From: Isochrysis galbana
Lineage: Eukaryota; Haptophyta; Isochrysidales; Isochrysidaceae
DNA: 64,000 nucleotides
Assembly (NCBI GenBank): GCA_018136815.1
Contig: CM030934.1
Span: 3,994,710-4,058,709 of the forward strand
Direction: 5' to 3'
Shown here: one piece after another, positions 53,594 through 62,488 of the stretch
Layout: the number at the start of each line of letters is the position of its first letter
How positions within the stretch are numbered: the first letter of the stretch is position 1
Made by a program: the position numbers and the translations under genes
Notes under the pieces: generated by a model
Told to the model about the DNA's origin: nothing
What the model saw: the letters and a program-made list of their open reading frames with translations, nothing else
Database searches by the model: none

Positions 53594-56311
53594 ATGGGGT
53601 TGCCCGACCCAGTCCAGAATTTCATTCATCCGACTCCCGGTGGGGAGGAGGGCCAAAGCGCCGCGCTAGCCGCCGGTGCTGCTCGCGACGGAGTGGCTCA
53701 GAGCCCTCCGGCTCCGCTCGACTCGACAAGCACGAAATCAAAGCTCACGTCCTCGGCCGCAGAGGAGGAACCCCTCAGGGAACCTTCTCTGCCCGCTGCA
53801 GCTTCTGTTCCCGAGGGGTTCCCGAGTGATCCCACGACCACTGAGGCTGCGCCAATGCCACCCATCACTCCGGCTGCTATCCCCATGATTGGCTCCGACC
53901 AGCTCGTGTCGGATGGCGAGCCTCCGTCCGCTGCCTTCGGCACCCACCGGGTGCAATTACAGTGGGCCATGGTGGAGCATGACCCTCTCCCACATGAGGC
54001 CAACTTCAGTGCCGCTGAGCTGGCCAATGAGGTGGAGGAAGGCCCCCTCCCTCTGATTCAGTTTGACCCACCTCCTCACCTTCGAGATGATGAGTCTGAG
54101 GTCGGTGAAGGGGAGGGGATCAGCTTCCGAAGCCCCGCCTACCGGGACTATGCCCCGCCGTCATCAAAAGGGGTCCTTGATCAAGAGATCACCCCGATCG
54201 AGACGGCCGCGGCGCGTCAGGATGCGGAAATGGCAAGGCTTCAAGCGCAGACCAACACCCTAAAAGGGGCTGTGGAGCGCCTGCAGTCATCCCTTGCCGC
54301 GGCAGAGGCGAGGGAGGGGCTTCTCCGGGATCAAGTTGAAGCAGGGTTCAAAGCCCTGACTCAGCTACTCCAAGCCCGCCAAGAGCCCGCTTCAAGTCCG
54401 TCCATGGATCGGACCGAGGCGGCTGCGGATTCTGCTAGGCCGGTTCAGAGGGAACCACCCATGGGCGAGCCTCCTGCTCTAGACCCAAAGGGCCACGCCT
54501 CTCCGGCTTCTAGGGTTCCACGGTCGGCGTACCCGACCTCCAAATCGGAACCCCGCCGCCAGGATCAGAGCCTTTACCGGGGCCCGACCCCGATGGTGCC
54601 GTTCCGCCACCCTCGCGACCCCTGCCTTGCGGTGGGGATGGATGAGCGAGAGGCAGTTGTAAGCGAGTGGAAAAATCTCCTCGCCCTGCCCTCACGCGAT
54701 CTGGCCGCACTTTACCGCGACTCCGACGAGCATGAGCTCATCCACACCATTTTGAAGAGCAACCTCTCCCTGGCGGGTAACGTTTGGCATTGCCGAATTT
54801 TCATGGAGGAGGACCACTTGCTCAAATGGGTGCGTAGCCGCTTTTCAGCCGAGCAAACCCTTCACCATCAGGTCAGGATGGGCAAAGAGCTTTCGGAGCT
54901 CCGCTTCCCAAAGGCCCTCGCCTCCGATAACGTGCAAACGGCGGCAACAGCCTGGAACGAATTTCGACTCACGCTCATCAAGCCGTTGGAGCGGGCACTA
55001 GCGCTCGGCTGCGATCATCGCGAAATATTTACCTCCCTCCTCGCGGCAGCCGGCGCCAATTCCAGCGGCAATTCCCGCATCTTCGCCTTCCTCCTTGATC
55101 TAGTGGAGGATCGCGCTCTCGCTTTCAACCCTGTCCTCGCTGCTGACGTCCTTCTTCGCAAATGCGACGGGACCTTCGCAAACGGGGCCGATGGTTTCGC
55201 GAAAGACTCGGCGTCGATGGAGTGGGACCGCATGAGGGAGCGCGAGGCCGGCGCTGATCTATGTGAGCTCAGCAAGAATTTGGTTCGCGCCTACATCCGC
55301 AAGCTTGGCGATTCCGCGGTTGACTCCACCAACGTGTGGGATCATCCAAACATGGCCCATGAGATCAACCAGAGGTTCGAAGAAATCATCCGGAACGATA
55401 AGGTTGATCCTCAGCGCGGCGTCGATAATGCTATTAAATTTGCGGAGGTGCTCGCGGAGACTCGTTTCCGCGTAGAGAACCACGAGCTAGGTCGGTCGGC
55501 GCTCTCGTGCGTCAACCTCTGCCAACGGTACCTCAGCCCTTACGAGCAGGCCCGGGTGAAGCGTCATCAATCCCGGCCCTTGACGAAGCAAACCGTGGCT
55601 AGCGTACGCACTAAGGCCTCAGGCGAGGCAAAGAACGAGACTTCCTCGTCCCAGAAGACCGCTTCGACCACGGACATGGTTGCCGCCGTGCAGGCGGCCG
55701 TCCAAGCTACCGTGGCGGAAGCTCTTCGCGGACAGGGACATTCGCCTGCTTCGAAGCCTGATTATCGGGCTGCTGCACCGCCGGCAAGTTACCACTCCAA
55801 CTCACCGTTGCCGGCTATACTGACCGATCCACCGGGTCGAAAGGGAGGCTCGTCTCGGTCGCCCAGCCGTCGCTGCGATCCGCCGGCGAACGGCCAAGGG
55901 CTACCGCCCGATTTGGGCGTATCCCGGTGGACGCCCGAGCTTTGGAATCGGGCCCGAGCCCGCTTCTGGGCCGTAGCAGGCTATGCCAAGCACCCAAGGG
56001 TCTCGGCGGCGCTAGCAAAGTGCCGACCGGCCGATAATTCAATGGAAACTCCACGGACGGACGATATCAATAGGGGAATCACCGAATGGACGAACGAAAA
56101 CGGCTGTGCCTTCTGCGCTTTCCGACCTCACGCTCCTCCTGGCACTCCAGCCAGCGAAGCCTGGAAATATGGCACGGGAGACGGTGCTCACAACCCCGTC
56201 ATCTGTCAGCCATATATTCGCTTTCTGTGTGAGGCTGGCTGCGGAGAGTGTGGATCGGACGAGCACATTCATAAGCTTCTTCGCTCGATGGTCCGGGTTA
56301 AGCCTCAGTAG
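53594..56311 (+). CDS. gag: Retroelement Gag polyprotein
   Basis: 905 residues from ATG 53594, chosen because the truncated copy at 32521 conserves this ATG, to TAG 56309-56311. The first 200 residues are Pro/Ser-rich and acidic. A coiled stretch (ARQDAEMARLQAQTNTLKGA, about 213-260) is followed by a helical capsid-like core at about 350-680 (VVSEWKNLLALPSRDLAALY to RVENHELGRSALSCVNLCQR). The C-terminus holds Cys/His spacing that suggests zinc binding: CAFC, then HNPVICQPYI and CEAGCGECGSDEHIH. It should form the particle and bind the RNA. The stop is followed directly by GGG and by an open frame. Confidence 0.8.
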   Translation: MGLPDPVQNFIHPTPGGEEGQSAALAAGAARDGVAQSPPAPLDSTSTKSKLTSSAAEEEPLREPSLPAAASVPEGFPSDPTTTEAAPMPPITPAAIPMIGSDQLVSDGEPPSAAFGTHRVQLQWAMVEHDPLPHEANFSAAELANEVEEGPLPLIQFDPPPHLRDDESEVGEGEGISFRSPAYRDYAPPSSKGVLDQEITPIETAAARQDAEMARLQAQTNTLKGAVERLQSSLAAAEAREGLLRDQVEAGFKALTQLLQARQEPASSPSMDRTEAAADSARPVQREPPMGEPPALDPKGHASPASRVPRSAYPTSKSEPRRQDQSLYRGPTPMVPFRHPRDPCLAVGMDEREAVVSEWKNLLALPSRDLAALYRDSDEHELIHTILKSNLSLAGNVWHCRIFMEEDHLLKWVRSRFSAEQTLHHQVRMGKELSELRFPKALASDNVQTAATAWNEFRLTLIKPLERALALGCDHREIFTSLLAAAGANSSGNSRIFAFLLDLVEDRALAFNPVLAADVLLRKCDGTFANGADGFAKDSASMEWDRMREREAGADLCELSKNLVRAYIRKLGDSAVDSTNVWDHPNMAHEINQRFEEIIRNDKVDPQRGVDNAIKFAEVLAETRFRVENHELGRSALSCVNLCQRYLSPYEQARVKRHQSRPLTKQTVASVRTKASGEAKNETSSSQKTASTTDMVAAVQAAVQATVAEALRGQGHSPASKPDYRAAAPPASYHSNSPLPAILTDPPGRKGGSSRSPSRRCDPPANGQGLPPDLGVSRWTPELWNRARARFWAVAGYAKHPRVSAALAKCRPADNSMETPRTDDINRGITEWTNENGCAFCAFRPHAPPGTPASEAWKYGTGDGAHNPVICQPYIRFLCEAGCGECGSDEHIHKLLRSMVRVKPQ

Positions 56312-58735
56312 GGGTCCGGCGGGGTCCCCGTCCTTCAAACCCTGGCGGAGAACATCGCGGGCGGTGGGCCCGAACGCCACCACCACCATCCCGATCCGAT
56401 CCCTACGCCGCTTGGGGAGAAGAGCTGTCAACGCGGCGATTCTCCCCCTGTCTCTAGCTCTATTCAGTCCTCGACGGTGGGAGCCGCCTCGCCGGCTGAA
56501 GCCCCCGCCGAACGGCTATCTCGGAAGCCGGAGTCGACACTTGACCCGGGCTCCTGGAAACAGGTTTGCCCCGGAGATAGTCGCGACCCGACTCTCCGAA
56601 ATTCGTGTACGTCTACAAGTTCTTCTATTACTCCGCACGCTATTAGGATGTTAGGGGCCGATTCTCGCTCGCTGCCCCTCTTGGAATCTATTTCTACGGA
56701 TACTATGCTGTCTTCGGTTTCTTCAAATTCGCCTAGGTCTTTCGACGCATCTTCATCCCTGGATTCACCCCCCGACGGCCCTGCCCAAGGGGGTGGGCTA
56801 GGTGGATTCGACGCGTCTTCGGTCTCTTCGTTTCGTAAACAATCAGTTGTGAAGCCCTCGAGGGCTGTCGACTCGGTATCATCTTCTGCTCTAGGTTCTA
56901 TGGATAGGTCCGACGTGGCCGCTGCCGCGTCCGAAAACGTTGTTGCTGCTTTACCTGTTTCTGCTCTTTCCCGGCGGGACCCCACTGGAGACCTCTCTCC
57001 CAAGGGCCATAGCCGGAGCCGCTCTGCGGACGAATCGTCGTTGTCTACCGTAGGTTCTCGTGCTGTTGAGGCGGAGACTAGTGTCTCCTCTTCACCTCTC
57101 TCCCCGGTTCGTTATATTTCTCCGTCGTCGTGTTCATTCTCTCGTCTCGAAGTTGCACCCGTTCTCGTTTCTGATCTGGTTCCCGACCCGGAAGGGTCGG
57201 CTTCCGGAGTCAATGAAGATGAAGGTTCCAAGGGAGCTGCGGCTTTCCGCGCTCACGCCGTGGCCACCGCAGACTCGGGAGACGCAGGGGCCGTCGACTA
57301 CGATCCCTCGTCGCGCACCATACGGACGCCGGCGTCTCCTCTTTCTCTCGGCTCTCCGGAGGATCCCCGTTCCAGGGATCGCCCGCCGGAGCCAACCCCC
57401 TTCAGGTCTAGCCCACCGAAACTCGAGGGCGACGACCTCCTTCCCCTGAATTCCGTTGCCGAGGCCATCCACCGGATCGCCGTGGTTGGTTGTTCCTCGG
57501 CCGCCAAGTCTACTGCAACTGCCCGCGCCCCTACGCGCGAGCTCCAAATGTTAGCCGCCTCCCGTGCCCGGGCTAGCGGTTCCTCCGTCATCTTGCCCCG
57601 CCATCTCGCCGAAGCTGCTCTAGCCGTGCGGCGGCCGCACGCGAGCACTCATTCATCACCCTCTGCCGTACTGCCGACGCATTTTGACGAGCTTTGCGCT
57701 GAGTTAGCGGCGATCCACGACGCCGTGACGCTCGACGCGGCCGAGGGGATTCCTCCACCCCGCGTTCTGGTCGTCGGTGAAGCTAGCGGGGTCGTGTCTT
57801 CGATGTTCCTACTCGCCGGAGCGCACGTCGCGACGTGCGATCTACGACCGTCGGAGATCGACTACATTCCCCACTTCTGCGGAGATGCTCTTCACATTCA
57901 AAATCTAGGTTGGGACCTCGTGGTCGCGCATCCGCCGTGCACGTATTTGTCGGCGGTGAGTTGCCAGTGGCTCGATCGGGAGCCGGGACGACGCCAGGCT
58001 CTCGAATCCGCCGCTAGAGTCTTCCTCGCCATGGCAAGCGCCGACGCGCCTTTCGTTGCCGTCGAAAATCCTCGAATGCACGCGGAAGCCTCTGCCTTAG
58101 TCGGGGGGTTGCGACCGCGGCAGTTTGTGCAGCCGTGGCAGCACGGCACGGGCCATCAAAAAGCAACTGGCCTGTACCTGACGGCTTCACTCCCGCCCCT
58201 GCAGCCTTCGAAGATTGTCGAGGGACGTCTATCCGCGATGGCGGATCTATCGCCGTCGCCCCACCGTGGCGCCCTTCGCAGCCGCACCTATGTGGGCATT
58301 GCCGGTGCAATGGCGGCCCAGTGGATGCCAGTCTTGCGCCGTTATGCGCGCAAAGCCAAGGCGTCGCGTTCGCTCGACTTCACGGTGGACTGGGCAATTT
58401 CCCAAGCTGCTGCCAGCTTGAGAGAACGCCCTTCGCTCTGCTCGACCGGCTTCGAACTGGCTGAGCCGAGGACGGCTCTGGCTCGCTTCATGGAGGGGAG
58501 AGGCGAAGCAGCTTCTAGCTCTCACCTCACGCCTCCCAGCGGTTCGCCAGTGTCTGATTCGGTTGTCGTGATCCCGGACGTAGGCCCCGTTGCCGATGCG
58601 TCTCGCCTGCTTCATCAGGAGGACTCGGAAACTAACGTATCGCAAGACGGGACCGAGGCGAAAGGAGACCGCTTCACGCCGTGGGAGTGGCCCATAAGGG
58701 ACGCTCTACAACGCCAGGCCCTCCAAACACGGTGA
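56312..58735 (+). CDS. Retroelement ORF with phage-type DNA cytosine methyltransferase domain
   Basis: This frame is continuous with gag apart from the single UAG, so it is probably made by read-through as a Gag fusion; the first ATG-like codon is at 56477. The N-terminal 400 codons are Ser/Pro-rich and disordered. From about 57680 to 58340 lies a methyltransferase fold: RVLVVGEASGVVSSMFLLAG (SAM loop, motif I place), VATCDLRPSE (acidic end of strand 2), LVVAHPPCTYLS (motif IV with the PPC catalytic Cys), FVAVENPRMH (motif VI, ENP), QPWQHGTGHQKATGLYL and finally RSRTYVGIAGAMAAQW. This order is that of the short m5C-methyltransferase-like proteins of bacteriophages rather than of DNMT1 or DNMT3. 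Target specificity is unknown. Confidence 0.75.
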   Translation, partial: GSGGVPVLQTLAENIAGGGPERHHHHPDPIPTPLGEKSCQRGDSPPVSSSIQSSTVGAASPAEAPAERLSRKPESTLDPGSWKQVCPGDSRDPTLRNSCTSTSSSITPHAIRMLGADSRSLPLLESISTDTMLSSVSSNSPRSFDASSSLDSPPDGPAQGGGLGGFDASSVSSFRKQSVVKPSRAVDSVSSSALGSMDRSDVAAAASENVVAALPVSALSRRDPTGDLSPKGHSRSRSADESSLSTVGSRAVEAETSVSSSPLSPVRYISPSSCSFSRLEVAPVLVSDLVPDPEGSASGVNEDEGSKGAAAFRAHAVATADSGDAGAVDYDPSSRTIRTPASPLSLGSPEDPRSRDRPPEPTPFRSSPPKLEGDDLLPLNSVAEAIHRIAVVGCSSAAKSTATARAPTRELQMLAASRARASGSSVILPRHLAEAALAVRRPHASTHSSPSAVLPTHFDELCAELAAIHDAVTLDAAEGIPPPRVLVVGEASGVVSSMFLLAGAHVATCDLRPSEIDYIPHFCGDALHIQNLGWDLVVAHPPCTYLSAVSCQWLDREPGRRQALESAARVFLAMASADAPFVAVENPRMHAEASALVGGLRPRQFVQPWQHGTGHQKATGLYLTASLPPLQPSKIVEGRLSAMADLSPSPHRGALRSRTYVGIAGAMAAQWMPVLRRYARKAKASRSLDFTVDWAISQAAASLRERPSLCSTGFELAEPRTALARFMEGRGEAASSSHLTPPSGSPVSDSVVVIPDVGPVADASRLLHQEDSETNVSQDGTEAKGDRFTPWEWPIRDALQRQALQTR

Positions 58736-60093
58736 AGAAGCGCCGCAGCAAGTGGCAGGTCTTCGATCGTGATGTAATTTCGGGGGTCCATCGGTGGCAG
58801 GATGTCACGCCTTCCATCGCCCAAGAAATCGCTGAGCAAGCGGCAGCTGCGGAGCCGTCGGAACCTTCCATCTTGTCTCAACTGGGCTCCCAAGGCATCA
58901 ATGCACTATCTCCGAGCGCCTCCTTCACGGCTGGCGACGAGGGAGTGGCCGAACTGACCAATTCGTTCGTAGCCGAAAGGCCACTCGAAACCTGGGATGT
59001 TGGGCCCGACTCGGGAGAAGATGACACGCCCGAGATGCCAGAACACCGGAGCATGCAGGCCCTCGAGACCAAGCCCTCCGACGCCGCCGACGGAGAAGGT
59101 ACTCCACAGGCATTGTGTGGCGATGGGGCTGCCGCTAGGGGCCTCAGTGCGGCCGGATTTTCCGAGTTGTCGAAGCTTCCGAAGACAGACTTGCAGAAGT
59201 CCCTGGAGAAGGAATGGTCACGCCAAATGGATCAACCTCGGCATCCGACGGACCGTCGAGGGCTAGGCTATGATGGCGTGCCTAACCCCTCTAGTTCGGC
59301 AAAGGCATCCCCATACTCTTCAATACCATTCGTGCCGCAGACGGTAGCCGCCGCTATCGAGCGAGTGCCCCACGTCGATGAATCTTCTCCGTCCAGGCCA
59401 GCCTCCAATCCAACCACCCCGTCACCCGGAGCCGGAACCTCGCTTCCAGTAGAATCTATCGCGGACACTCCGCCGCCGCTCTACCCTCGTCACTGCCTCT
59501 ATGTCCGCGATCTCGTGGTCTGCCGTGCCGATGGCGACCGCACAGCTCAAGGGTTCGTTCTCCCGGACGTTGCCCTCACGGTGAACAGCACCCTGGCTGA
59601 CACTGGAGCGGGCCCGTCAGTAATCACCACTGCTCTTCTCGATCGACTACCTGAAGACGCTTGCGTCGAACGCGTATCGGACGCTACCGTCCCCAACCTA
59701 CATGGGCCGGACGGCCTTCCTCTCATCACTAGGGGCCGGGCTAGCCTCGTCTTCTCCTTGTCCGGTCGCCTCTTCCGTCATTCGTTCGCGGTCATCGAAG
59801 GAAACCCGATGCTGCTGCTCGGGAACGATTTTTTGGCCGCCCACTCCGCTACCATTTCTCTCGACGCCGCGAGCTCGGAAGGAAGCCTCCGCCTCCGTCC
59901 GGCCTCTGGCGATTCAGAAGACTCTTCAAGAGTCCTTTCCGAATGCGTAGTCAGAGTTTCCACGGCGCCGCCCCCAGTCGCGGACTCCGGCTTCGTCGGA
60001 GCTATCTCGATGTCACACCGGTCAGCCGCTGACTGTCGACTTTCTGGAGAGGTCGACGGCAACACGAGAGACCCCGGGCGGATCGGAGGGTGA
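58636..60093 (+). CDS. Retroelement aspartic protease (retropepsin) ORF
   Basis: The frame is -1 to the methyltransferase ORF and open from 58636, overlapping it by 100 nt; there is no ATG near its start (the first usable codon in the overlap is GTG 58681), so a -1 frameshift is likely. The first 270 codons have no clear domain. The protease is at about 59510-59870: TVNSTLADTGAGPSVITTAL with the DTG catalytic triad, then LVFSLSGRLFRHSFAVIEGN and PMLLLGNDFLAAHSATI, the LLGxDFLxxH flap-end block of Ty3/gypsy proteases. It would cut the Gag-Pol precursor. Confidence 0.8.
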   Translation, partial: RIARRDRGERRPLHAVGVAHKGRSTTPGPPNTVKKRRSKWQVFDRDVISGVHRWQDVTPSIAQEIAEQAAAAEPSEPSILSQLGSQGINALSPSASFTAGDEGVAELTNSFVAERPLETWDVGPDSGEDDTPEMPEHRSMQALETKPSDAADGEGTPQALCGDGAAARGLSAAGFSELSKLPKTDLQKSLEKEWSRQMDQPRHPTDRRGLGYDGVPNPSSSAKASPYSSIPFVPQTVAAAIERVPHVDESSPSRPASNPTTPSPGAGTSLPVESIADTPPPLYPRHCLYVRDLVVCRADGDRTAQGFVLPDVALTVNSTLADTGAGPSVITTALLDRLPEDACVERVSDATVPNLHGPDGLPLITRGRASLVFSLSGRLFRHSFAVIEGNPMLLLGNDFLAAHSATISLDAASSEGSLRLRPASGDSEDSSRVLSECVVRVSTAPPPVADSGFVGAISMSHRSAADCRLSGEVDGNTRDPGRIGG

Positions 60094-60246
60094 GGCTGCT
60101 GCTGATGCTAGACAGCCACTCTATACACCTCTCTTTGAGTCTGCCGACGAGTTTGCGGCCAAAGCTCCGGCGTCTACCTCGTCCGAATATCTTCTCTATA
60201 CGGAGCAAGCGGTGACGATTCCTGCCTTCCACCGCGCAACCATCTG
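59951..60246 (+). CDS. Start of the next retroelement frame, cut by the gap
   Basis: A frame +1 to the protease ORF is open from 59951 into the gap. Its end, LYTPLFESADEFAAKAPAS then YLLYTEQAVTIPAFHRATI, reads like the protein linking protease to reverse transcriptase in gypsy elements. Whether it is reached by another frameshift or by a disabling indel near 59951-60090 cannot be told. Confidence 0.5.
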
Positions 60247-60346
60247 NNNNNNNNNNNNNNNNNNNNNNNNNNNNNNNNNNNNNNNNNNNNNNNNNNNNNN
60301 NNNNNNNNNNNNNNNNNNNNNNNNNNNNNNNNNNNNNNNNNNNNNN
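60247..60346. other. Assembly gap (100 N)
   Basis: Exactly 100 N, size unknown. It separates the retroelement's 5' half from a host gene and probably hides the pol genes, the 3' LTR and the first exons of the SulP-like gene. Confidence 0.98.
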
Positions 60347-60481
60347 CATCGGGGTTCATCTGTAGTGTTGGCACACTCATGCTGCCAACTAGACATGTTC
60401 TATATCTCAGTAATCCAAGCCCTCGTCTCCACTCCTCCAGCCGTGTTGACCTTTGATTCCCACGCCCTCGGGTTGTGTTAG

Positions 60482-62488
60482 GCATTTCTCCAAAGCCACG
60501 GTTCCGCCATCCACATAGTTGGCCTTGAAGGCTTTTTGTTTGGCGGCACCGTATCGCGGCTGGCTCGGTACGTCTTCCGTGCATCTGAGCGGAATGGTCG
60601 TGCTATGCGCTATGTCGTCCTCGACCTGCAGGCCACACATGGAATCGAGGCTTCAGCGTGCACCCTGTTACGACGGCTCAGGCGGCAATTACGGACGAGA
60701 GGCATCACACTACTCATCTCATCGGCCTCTTCCTCCATGGTGGCGTCGATGGCGATGCGAGACAACGTGTCTAAGGCCGGTGTCCCGGTGCCTCCTGCCC
60801 GCCAGTCATCCTCAGTAAAGATATTCGGGGTGGCTCTTGGTGGTGGATTCGTCTGGGACACTGGCGGCAGCGATGCTCCAGGAGCTGATGGCGATGGCGG
60901 CGTCAGCGCCATGCCAATAGGTGGTTCGAAATTTCTGCACCTCCCTTTTTTTCCTGGTGTCGAAGAAGCACTCGAATATTGCGAAGACCAGCTCCTAGCG
61001 TTGGGCTCCCCCAACAAGGCATCACGGCCTAGTGTCCAGGCTTCTGGCTGGGGCCCATACTCCATCGGCGGTCCACCCGCCACGGCAGCTAGAGGCGCAA
61101 TCGCGCCTGCCACGATGACCCGTCGAAGCGAGTCTTGGTCGCCTGAGCAGGTCCGTCATAAAAATAGCTTCTGGGCTCCAGAGGGGGCACCATCTGCTCC
61201 CCTGCCTACGTTCGACTGCCTCGACGCATCTCATGCAGAAACAAACGATGCTCCTACGCATGGAGCAAGCGCAATGTGCGAGGCGCTACGATCGTCGACA
61301 AATGCTGTTGCACCTAGCTCACAGTCACAGAGTCCGAAATCGTCCGAGGCCACTGAGTTGGAGGGGATTCCCCCTGGAGCCCGTGCATGCGCAGAGGGTT
61401 CTGGCATGCAAACTAGCTCCCAGGGATCTCATGCTCCCTCTGCCACAAGCTCGTTTCGCTCGTCATGCTCCACACCGATGGATTACCCAAATCCTGCTTC
61501 TGCACTTTCGCGCGAAGAATGGTCGGGTCACCCACCGCCATCTGCCGGTCGAGTGAGGCCCTACTCGCTCGATTCGTGGGGCACACCTAACTTGCCATTC
61601 GCTCCGTCGTCTCTTCCACTCTCTCTTGCGTGGGACGCAGTCGCCGCTATCGGCTCCGAGTGCGTGCTGCGACCAGGCGAGCTGCTGACCGCACAGGGCA
61701 AACTTTCGCGCGAAGTCATTGTGGTGCCCCCTTCCGGTGCTGAGCTGACCATCTCGACTGACTTTGGCTCAAGTGACGGGCCACTTCGCCTGGCAACGAT
61801 GTGCCATGGTGGCGTCTTTGGAGTTGAAGGCGTCTTGCTCGCCCTGCCCGCTGTGGCAACCACAGCGCTAGCAACAGACTCGCCGCCTCGCGTCGTCGTG
61901 ACGCTCTCGTCGGGTCAAGTGCGTGCCGCGCGTCGTTCTCAACCTCTTCTGGTTCAGCAGCTCCTCGCTGCGTCGTACGCACAACAGCAGGACTTTTTGT
62001 GGATGCTTGCCCGACGCACATCCATTTGGACGGGCGGAGGCCACGCTGGCCCAAAGTTTGACTCCGGCGCTGTCCCTGCAGAGATGCTGCCAAGCACCGG
62101 CGGCATCCCCTCCATTCCCTCAGTTGCATCGATGCCAGAGTCTTTTGGGCGAACGCAGCTTGAATCACTTGTGGCGGCTCCGTGGCGGGTGGCCGAGGCC
62201 AATCGCGGAACTGCTGCACCCCGCTTGTACGGTAACCGCTGCTCGGTCGGTCGCCTCGTTGGCTTGGCCGGTTCATGGCAACCGCCCGCCGACCAGAGGA
62301 CGGGCAGTGGGAGCGCAAACCGCTTCCACCCCGACACAACACGCTTGCGGCGTTTTGGAGGGGCCGCCGGTGCGTTTGGGGTGCGCTTCTCCGGCTCACA
62401 CCTCGCCACGAGGTCCGGGGCAGGGTCCGACGGCTTAGACGTCGAGACCAGCCCCTCCATTTCACATCATGGGGGCATCTCCTTTTGA
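60482..62488 (+). CDS. SulP/SLC26-like protein, C-terminal part: STAS domain plus cyclic-nucleotide-binding-like domain, 5' missing
   Basis: The exon starts after an acceptor GTTGTGTTAG at 60481 and is open for 668 residues to TGA 62488. The STAS domain is at about 1-110: IHIVGLEGFLFGGTVSRLAR, YVVLDLQATHGIEASACTLL and the helix RRLRRQLRTRGITLLISSA. A low-complexity linker follows. From about 375 to 500 there is a CAP_ED/cNMP-binding-like domain: CVLRPGELLTAQGKLSREVI, VVPPSGAELTI and a glycine-rich GGVFGVEGVLLALPAV in the phosphate-binding cassette place, but without a clear Arg. Anion transporters with STAS and cNMP domains are known in fungi (the YGR125W type) and algae. The membrane part should lie in or before the gap. 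Confidence 0.75.
   Translation, partial: AFLQSHGSAIHIVGLEGFLFGGTVSRLARYVFRASERNGRAMRYVVLDLQATHGIEASACTLLRRLRRQLRTRGITLLISSASSSMVASMAMRDNVSKAGVPVPPARQSSSVKIFGVALGGGFVWDTGGSDAPGADGDGGVSAMPIGGSKFLHLPFFPGVEEALEYCEDQLLALGSPNKASRPSVQASGWGPYSIGGPPATAARGAIAPATMTRRSESWSPEQVRHKNSFWAPEGAPSAPLPTFDCLDASHAETNDAPTHGASAMCEALRSSTNAVAPSSQSQSPKSSEATELEGIPPGARACAEGSGMQTSSQGSHAPSATSSFRSSCSTPMDYPNPASALSREEWSGHPPPSAGRVRPYSLDSWGTPNLPFAPSSLPLSLAWDAVAAIGSECVLRPGELLTAQGKLSREVIVVPPSGAELTISTDFGSSDGPLRLATMCHGGVFGVEGVLLALPAVATTALATDSPPRVVVTLSSGQVRAARRSQPLLVQQLLAASYAQQQDFLWMLARRTSIWTGGGHAGPKFDSGAVPAEMLPSTGGIPSIPSVASMPESFGRTQLESLVAAPWRVAEANRGTAAPRLYGNRCSVGRLVGLAGSWQPPADQRTGSGSANRFHPDTTRLRRFGGAAGAFGVRFSGSHLATRSGAGSDGLDVETSPSISHHGGISF

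Larger units (their letters stand above)
52596..60246 (+). mobile_element. Ty3/gypsy-like LTR retroelement, 5' half, with a DNA methyltransferase ORF
   Basis: The order is leader (from about 52596 or earlier; the LTR end cannot be fixed without the 3' LTR), gag 53594-56311, methyltransferase ORF 56312-58735, retropepsin ORF to 60093, then a further frame into the gap at 60247. Pieces of the same family occur at 3561-3672 (inverted) and 32521-32774. Reverse transcriptase, RNase H and integrase are expected downstream but absent from the sequence shown. After the gap a host gene begins, so the gap may hide several kb. The 5' boundary is a minimum estimate. Confidence 0.8.
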
